From assembly GCA_945892985.1 (NCBI GenBank), contig CAMDDU010000055.1, positions 1-28,156 of the forward strand: a stretch of DNA of 28,156 nt, read 5' to 3'. Positions 23,805 to 28,156 of the stretch are shown here, piece after piece; position 1 is the first letter of the stretch, and the number at the start of each line of letters is the position of its first letter. The notes beneath the pieces are model-generated. The model had not been told where the DNA came from. It did not search any database and was given only the letters and a program-made list of their open reading frames with translations. A program made the translations under genes and the position numbers. This stretch comes from CAITSH01 sp945892985. GTDB lineage: Bacteria; Pseudomonadota; Gammaproteobacteria; Burkholderiales; SG8-39.

Positions 23805-25495
23805 GCCGCCACCCCGTCGACCGGCGCAGCGGCGCGCCGCTGCCGCAACGCGAGCTTGCGCTCCTTGAACGAAAACACCTGGTTCAGCTCCCACTGCGCC
23901 AGCGGTTCGGGGAAGTCCTCACGCTGGTGCGCGCCGCGGCTCTCAGTGCGCGCGAGCGCGGCCAGCACCACGGTGCGCGCCACCAGCAGCATGTTGCGCA
24001 GGTCGAGCCAGTCCATCAGCACCATGTCGTAGCGCGCAGACCCGGGCGGTGGACGACTGCCCATTTGCTGTTCCAGCGCATCGAGGCCGCGCGCCGCCTC
24101 AAGCAGGCGCGGCCCGGTGCGAAAGGGCCCGACCTTATCGGCCATCAACGCCTGCAGGTCCACCACCAGCGCCGCCGTGTTAAGCGGCACGGACGTGCGA
24201 TTGCCGCGGTCGAGCAGCGCCAGTTCGGGCTGCGCGGTGGTATCGCGCCATACCGGCCTGCCGCGCCCGCTGGCATTACCGGCCGCGGTGGCGCCGGCGC
24301 GCTCGCCAAACACGAAGGCTTCGGTGAGGGCGTTGCCGGACAAGCGGTTTGCGCCATTGGCGCCGCCGACAGCCTCGCCCGCGGCAAACAGGCCGGGCAC
24401 ACCGGTTTGCATCGCCGCGTCGACGCGTATGCCGCCCATGTGATAGTGGGCGATGGGCGCCACCTCGACCGGCGTGGTCGTGAGATCAATGCCATTTTTG
24501 GCAAGGCGGTCTATGACCGGCCCGAAGGCCTCGCGCAACTGCGCCGCCGGCACATGGGTGAAGCTGAGATAGGCGCCGCCGGCCGGGCTGCCGCGCCCGG
24601 CCTCGACTTCCTTGAAAATCGCATAAGTCGCCACATCGCGCGTCAGCGCGTAAGTGCCAGACTCGTTCTGGCCGTAGCGTTCGGCGAACTCCTCGCCCTG
24701 CGCGTTGAGCAGCCGGCCGCCCAGTTTGTAGCGGAACGGATCCCACATGATCGGGTCCATGCCGATGAGGCGCGGCGCCAGGTGGCCGATGGGAAAAAAC
24801 TGCACGAACTCCATGTCTATCAGCTCGGCCCCCGCGCGCAAGGCCATCGCATAACCGTCCCCGCCCATGTTGAGCGAGGCGCTATTGCGCCGGTAAAGCC
24901 GCGTCAGGCCGCCGGTGGCAATGATGGTGCTCGCCGCCTCCAGCGTGACGGCTTCGCCCGAAGCAAGGTGCACACCGACCGCGCCGACCGCCGCGCCATC
25001 CTGCACGGCGATATCGGTGACCACCACATCGCCGATACGGCGTATGCCATCGCTGCGGATGAGCTGGGTGCGCATGGCGCGCGAGACCGCCGGTCCGGTG
25101 TTGAGAAAATCCACATAGACGCAGCGCGCCCTGTCATGGCCTGGCGCATGCGCCTGCGTGATGCGACCATCCTTGCGCGCCCAGCCGACGCCCCACTCGT
25201 CGAGTTCACGAATGCGCTCCGGCCCTTTTTCGCACAGCAGCTGCGACAGCCCCTCGTCACACAGTCCGCGGCCGGCGGCGAGGGTGTCGGCCAGATGCGC
25301 CTGCGCCGAGTCAGGGCAGGCCGAGCCAAGCGCGACCGCCACGGTCATCTGCGCCATCACCGTGGCCCCACCCCTGCCGATCAAGCTGCGGTCTATGAGA
25401 TGAACAGAACAACCTTTGCGTGCGGCCGCTATGGCGGCATACATGCCGGCCGCTCCCGCACCAATAATAAGCACATCACTTTGCAGCTGTATCAT
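23801..25495 (-). CDS. FAD-binding protein of the succinate dehydrogenase/fumarate reductase flavoprotein family
   Basis: The product of 564 aa starts with a Rossmann motif (VLIIGAGAAGMYAA, about 9-22), followed by the FAD and capping domains. AHYHMGGIRVD and GLFAAGEAVGGANGANRLSG are close to the conserved blocks of FrdA/SdhA, and TRDVATY resembles the segment with the catalytic arginine. Two features differ: the histidine that binds FAD covalently is replaced (GRGGATVMAQ), and the substrate-binding HPT segment reads QFFPIGHL. FAD is thus probably non-covalent and the substrate is not simply succinate or fumarate. GGAAG lies 5-9 bases before the chosen ATG; an extension to 25630 lacks support. 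It is coupled with the 2Fe-2S gene and divergent from the Bug receptor. Confidence 0.88.
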   Translation of the reverse strand: MIQLQSDVLIIGAGAAGMYAAIAAARKGCSVHLIDRSLIGRGGATVMAQMTVAVALGSACPDSAQAHLADTLAAGRGLCDEGLSQLLCEKGPERIRELDEWGVGWARKDGRITQAHAPGHDRARCVYVDFLNTGPAVSRAMRTQLIRSDGIRRIGDVVVTDIAVQDGAAVGAVGVHLASGEAVTLEAASTIIATGGLTRLYRRNSASLNMGGDGYAMALRAGAELIDMEFVQFFPIGHLAPRLIGMDPIMWDPFRYKLGGRLLNAQGEEFAERYGQNESGTYALTRDVATYAIFKEVEAGRGSPAGGAYLSFTHVPAAQLREAFGPVIDRLAKNGIDLTTTPVEVAPIAHYHMGGIRVDAAMQTGVPGLFAAGEAVGGANGANRLSGNALTEAFVFGERAGATAAGNASGRGRPVWRDTTAQPELALLDRGNRTSVPLNTAALVVDLQALMADKVGPFRTGPRLLEAARGLDALEQQMGSRPPPGSARYDMVLMDWLDLRNMLLVARTVVLAALARTESRGAHQREDFPEPLAQWELNQVFSFKERKLALRQRRAAAPVDGVAA

Positions 25496-25564
25496 CTTGC
25501 TTCCGTTGAATTGAAATATCGTCACGCCAAAGCCAAAAGCATAACGCAGTTGCAGCGCAAAACC

Positions 25565-25593
25565 TTGAGTCAAACGCGCATCGGGTGCAAAAT
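25565..25593 (+). promoter_or_regulatory. Possible sigma70 promoter for the Bug receptor gene
   Basis: TTGAGT (25565-25570) and CAAAAT (25588-25593) are separated by 17 bases in the 193-bp divergent region, about 95 bases before the Bug start codon. Each box has two mismatches from consensus. Confidence 0.35.
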
Positions 25594-25688
25594 AAGCCCG
25601 AATACCACCGGAAATGCCGGACATCAGCAAGAGGCATCAAAATACAGCGCGAGACAGCAAGAAACAAAGAGACAGGAGACCCGCTGCA

Positions 25689-26714
25689 ATGAACACGCGA
25701 ACCGAACAACCGAACGGCAAGGTCAAGGGCACGCCGCATTTTCTGGCGAACCGGTTTGCTCTGATTGCAAGGATTGCGGCGGTCGCGATGGCGACCTTGC
25801 TCGTCGCGATACCGGCGCAGGCGCAGTCGGTCAAGCTGCTGATCGGGTTTCCTCCCGGCGGCGGCACCGATGCCATTGCGCGTGTGCTCGCAGAAAAACT
25901 GCATGGCCAGCTGGGCACCACGGTGATCGTTGAAAACCGCGCCGGCGCGGGCGGCCAGCTTGCGGCACAGGCGCTCAAGGCCGCCGCACCCGACGGCACC
26001 ACGTTGTTCCTTTCGCATGACCACACCATTTCGATACTGCCGCAAGTGGTCAAAAATCCCGGCTTTGATCCGACGAAAGACTTCATCGCAGTCGCCGGCT
26101 TTGCGACCTTCGTCAACGCCTTTGCCGCCTCGGGTGGCACGCCGGCCAAATCGGTGAACGAGTACGTCGCATGGATCAAGGCACAAGGCGGTGGCAAGGG
26201 CACGGTGGGCGTACCCGCACCGGCCTCGGTACCGGAGTTCCTGGTCAGGCTGATCGGGCAGAAATACGGCCTCGACCTGCAGGCCGCGCCCTACCGCGGC
26301 AGCGCGCCGATGATGGCCGACATGCTGGGCAACCAGATCAACGCCGGCGTCGCCTCGATTCCGGATTTCATCGAGAACCACAAGGCGGGCAAGGTGCGCA
26401 TCCTCGCCGTGCTCGGCGGCGCGCGCCAGGCTGCGCTGCCCGATGTGCCGACCTTCGCCGAACTGGGCCTGGCCGGCTTTGAAGACGTGCCCTACTACGG
26501 CCTGTTTGCACCGGCCGGCACGCCCAAGGCGGCAATCGACCGCATTGCCGATGCCGTAGCTAAGGTCGTTGCGCTGCCCGAGGTGCGCGAACGCCTCGCC
26601 GCCATGGGGCTCACGGTGGGCTACATGTCGCCGCAGCAACTCACCAGCCGCGAACAGGCCTATACTCAGACTTGGGCGCGCATCATCAAGGCCAGCGGTT
26701 TCGTCGCGCAGTAA
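25689..26714 (+). CDS. Bug family tripartite tricarboxylate transporter substrate-binding protein
   Basis: The product of 341 aa is a periplasmic solute receptor. A long basic N-terminal region precedes the hydrophobic core; cleavage is likely after AQA at about residue 46. The Bug/TctC hallmark GFPPGGGTD is at about 53-61, followed by VIVENRAGAGG near 80 and a second ligand-loop segment YRGSAPMMADMLGNQINAG around 204-222. Such receptors bind di- or tricarboxylates or aromatic acids. No TctA/TctB membrane genes are next to it, which is common for the many orphan Bug genes of Burkholderiales. AGGAGA upstream of ATG 25689 decided the start. It is followed after 16 bases by a dioxygenase-type gene, so both are likely cotranscribed. 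Confidence 0.94.
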   Translation: MNTRTEQPNGKVKGTPHFLANRFALIARIAAVAMATLLVAIPAQAQSVKLLIGFPPGGGTDAIARVLAEKLHGQLGTTVIVENRAGAGGQLAAQALKAAAPDGTTLFLSHDHTISILPQVVKNPGFDPTKDFIAVAGFATFVNAFAASGGTPAKSVNEYVAWIKAQGGGKGTVGVPAPASVPEFLVRLIGQKYGLDLQAAPYRGSAPMMADMLGNQINAGVASIPDFIENHKAGKVRILAVLGGARQAALPDVPTFAELGLAGFEDVPYYGLFAPAGTPKAAIDRIADAVAKVVALPEVRERLAAMGLTVGYMSPQQLTSREQAYTQTWARIIKASGFVAQ

Positions 26715-26730
26715 ATGCATAAGTGAACAG

Positions 26731-27828
26731 GTGAACACGCCCCCACTCAGCGCAGGAAACGAAGATCTCGATGTGCTCGCCGCACCATCGACGCTGCAGC
26801 TTGCGGTCGATGAAATCCCGGTCATAGACCTTGGCCCCTATCTCGCCGGCGAACCCGGTGCGATCGACGCCGTCGGCCGCCAGTTGTTCAAGGCCTGCAC
26901 TGAGGTGGGGTTTTATTTCCTCAAGAACCACGGCATCGCCCAGTCCACCATAGACCACGTGTTTGCAGAGTCAGCGCGTTTTCACGCACTGCCCGAGCAT
27001 GAAAAAAACAAACTCACGCTCGACAAGAACAAGATAGGCTATTTCGGCGCCGGCACCAGCATCACGCGCCACAGCGAACTCGGCAAGGGCGCCAAGCCCA
27101 ACCTGTATTCGGCCTTTTGCATGCGCAGCGAACTCGCCGCGAACGACCCCGACGTGCTCGCGGGCACGCCGTTTCGCGGACTCAACCAGTGGCCGGCCGA
27201 CCTGCCGGGCTTTCGCGAAAACCTGCTCGCCTACAACCGCGCCCTCGAACAACTGGCGCGGCAGATGCTGCCGCTGCTCGCGCAAGCGCTGTCGCTGCCA
27301 CAGGATTTTTTCGACCAGGCTTTTCGCAAACCGCTCCTCAACATGCAACTCAATTATTACGCCCACCAAGCGGACTTTGACGGCAGCCAGTACGGCCTGG
27401 CGCCGCATACCGACCGCGCCTTCATGACCATCCTGTGCCAGGCTGCCGTGCCCGGGCTGGAAATCGGCACCACAGACGGCCGCTGGGTGGTCGCGCCGGT
27501 GCTGCCTGGCCATCTGCTGGTCAATACCGGCGACATGCTGCGTCGCTGGACCAATGACCGCTTTTTGTCAACGCCGCATCGCGTCATCAATGTTTCCAAC
27601 GCCGAGCGGCACTCCATTCCGTTTTTTTTCAGCCCGGACCTGGATACCGTCATCGAATGCATGCCCTCTTGCTGCTCAACCGAGCACCCGGCAAAATACC
27701 CTCCCATCACACATGCCGCGTTCTACGAGTGGTTCATCAAGCAGAACTACGCCTTGATCTCCGGGAACGCCCCCGCCGTCGCAACGCCTGCGGGCCAAAA
27801 CGTGCAAGTCGCCAACACCGCACTATAG
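26731..27828 (+). CDS. Isopenicillin N synthase-like 2-oxoglutarate/Fe(II)-type dioxygenase
   Basis: The product of about 365 aa belongs to the non-heme iron oxygenase family that includes isopenicillin N synthase and plant 2-oxoglutarate dioxygenases. The N-terminal DIOX_N part has IPVIDLGPYL and ACTEVGFYFLKNHGI (about 29-69). The jelly-roll core carries the iron ligands His226 and Asp228 (APHTDRAFMTIL) and His283 (STPHRVIN), and the co-substrate-binding RxS motif appears as RHS at 293-295. All expected active-site residues are present. The start is uncertain: no in-frame ATG lies near the conserved N-terminus, so GTG at 26731 is used, with GTG at 26770 as alternative. It is the second gene after the Bug receptor. 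Confidence 0.9.
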   Translation: MNTPPLSAGNEDLDVLAAPSTLQLAVDEIPVIDLGPYLAGEPGAIDAVGRQLFKACTEVGFYFLKNHGIAQSTIDHVFAESARFHALPEHEKNKLTLDKNKIGYFGAGTSITRHSELGKGAKPNLYSAFCMRSELAANDPDVLAGTPFRGLNQWPADLPGFRENLLAYNRALEQLARQMLPLLAQALSLPQDFFDQAFRKPLLNMQLNYYAHQADFDGSQYGLAPHTDRAFMTILCQAAVPGLEIGTTDGRWVVAPVLPGHLLVNTGDMLRRWTNDRFLSTPHRVINVSNAERHSIPFFFSPDLDTVIECMPSCCSTEHPAKYPPITHAAFYEWFIKQNYALISGNAPAVATPAGQNVQVANTAL

Positions 27829-28098
27829 AGGTGCCGGCGCGTGGCATGGTGGTGCAGTTTTTGTCTTCCCACTGCACACGGACCCACAGCGCGCCCCCGG
27901 CATTTGCGCCGGCCGAGATAGCGCATTTAATTTCCCCCTGCGCATCAAACGATTAGAATGCTGACGCGGCAACAAACACCAAGCGTTTGCGCCCAGCACG
28001 ACCCTTGCTAGGGAATCACTGAACAAGTGATAGTTGAGACGAGAAACGTTGGAATCAAAGTCAATTTGATGATAAATCGGGCGAAAATGTGGAAGAAA

Positions 28099-28113
28099 GG
28101 GGGCTATGCCCCC
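28099..28113 (-). terminator. Hairpin after the IS transposase stop
   Basis: GGGGGC (28099-28104) pairs with GCCCCC (28108-28113); on the minus strand TTTCTTCC follows. It lies 9 bases past the transposase stop and probably ends its transcript. Confidence 0.65.
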
Positions 28114-28122
28114 GCTATTTCC

Positions 28123-28156
28123 TCACGCAGGGCGCACCTCTCCTGTGAGTGGCATT
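28123..28156 (-). CDS. IS5-family transposase, C-terminal end only
   Basis: The last codons on the minus strand read MPLTGEVRPA followed by TGA at 28125-28123. This C-terminus recurs in IS5-family DDE transposases of proteobacteria, as far as I recall. The rest of the gene is outside the window. The hairpin and the CTAG-flanked end next to it support the assignment. Confidence 0.6.
   Translation of the reverse strand, partial: MPLTGEVRPA

Larger units (their letters stand above)
28008..28156. mobile_element. Left end of an IS5-family insertion sequence (cut by window edge)
   Basis: CTAG at 28008-28011, a typical IS5-family target, is followed by GGAATCACTGAACAAGTGAT, which has the look of a terminal inverted repeat. 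From here a leftward transposase end is encoded (28123-28156). The other end is outside, so the inverted repeat and target duplication cannot be confirmed. Confidence 0.6.

Noticed and set aside
23750..25933. 727-codon plus-strand frame
   Set aside because: It is antisense to the flavoprotein, which has convincing FAD motifs, and it runs into the Bug gene in another frame.

Overview
The window looks like chromosomal DNA of a high-GC betaproteobacterium, most likely Burkholderiales. This is inferred from the Bug-type substrate-binding protein, the SWIB protein with a histone H1-like tail, the DUF6279 lipoprotein, the FNR-type Fpr and the MarR/amidohydrolase/molybdenum-hydroxylase gene mix. No rRNA, tRNA or CRISPR array was seen. 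The right edge enters an IS5-type insertion sequence.

Left region (1-4500): a very large Gly/Ala/Thr-rich secreted protein is encoded on the minus strand. It has a start codon, Shine-Dalgarno sequence and signal peptide near 3593, stays open for 1197 codons and runs off the left edge. It holds about 17 imperfect repeats of 40-45 residues. About 900 bp without a confident gene follow, first AT-rich (leader of the adhesin-like gene), then GC-rich with overlapping unassigned ORFs and an 11-G tract.

Catabolic region (4498-12770): a three-subunit molybdenum hydroxylase of the xanthine dehydrogenase/CoxLMS superfamily, transcribed leftward in the order large, medium, small, lies downstream of a MarR regulator. 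A metallo-dependent amidohydrolase diverges from marR. Its predicted promoter carries an inverted repeat over the -10 box, which suggests MarR control. An HSL-type esterase and an MFS transporter complete a plausible uptake, hydroxylation and hydrolysis cassette, perhaps for an N-heterocyclic or amide compound. The substrate cannot be read from the sequence.

Middle region (13097-20956): SWIB protein with a strong terminator, AzlCD branched-chain amino acid exporter, an exported TlpA-like thioredoxin, and a Tat-exported transglutaminase-like protein. A tight leftward run of five genes follows (SnoaL-like, aldo/keto reductase, DUF3301, ferredoxin-NADP reductase, DUF6279 lipoprotein), then a MaoC hydratase.

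Right region (21037-28156): GlcG/HbpS-like exported protein, DUF423 membrane protein, a YbfB/YjiJ-type MFS transporter, and a second possible catabolic cassette. In that cassette a fumarate-reductase-like flavoprotein and a stand-alone 2Fe-2S protein diverge from a Bug periplasmic receptor and a 2-oxoglutarate/Fe(II)-type dioxygenase. The window ends inside the 3' end of an IS5-family element.

Recurrent oddities are several short tandem repeat tracts with different periods (7, 9, 10 and 11 bp), all between genes, and a large palindromic repeat between the large and medium molybdenum hydroxylase genes.
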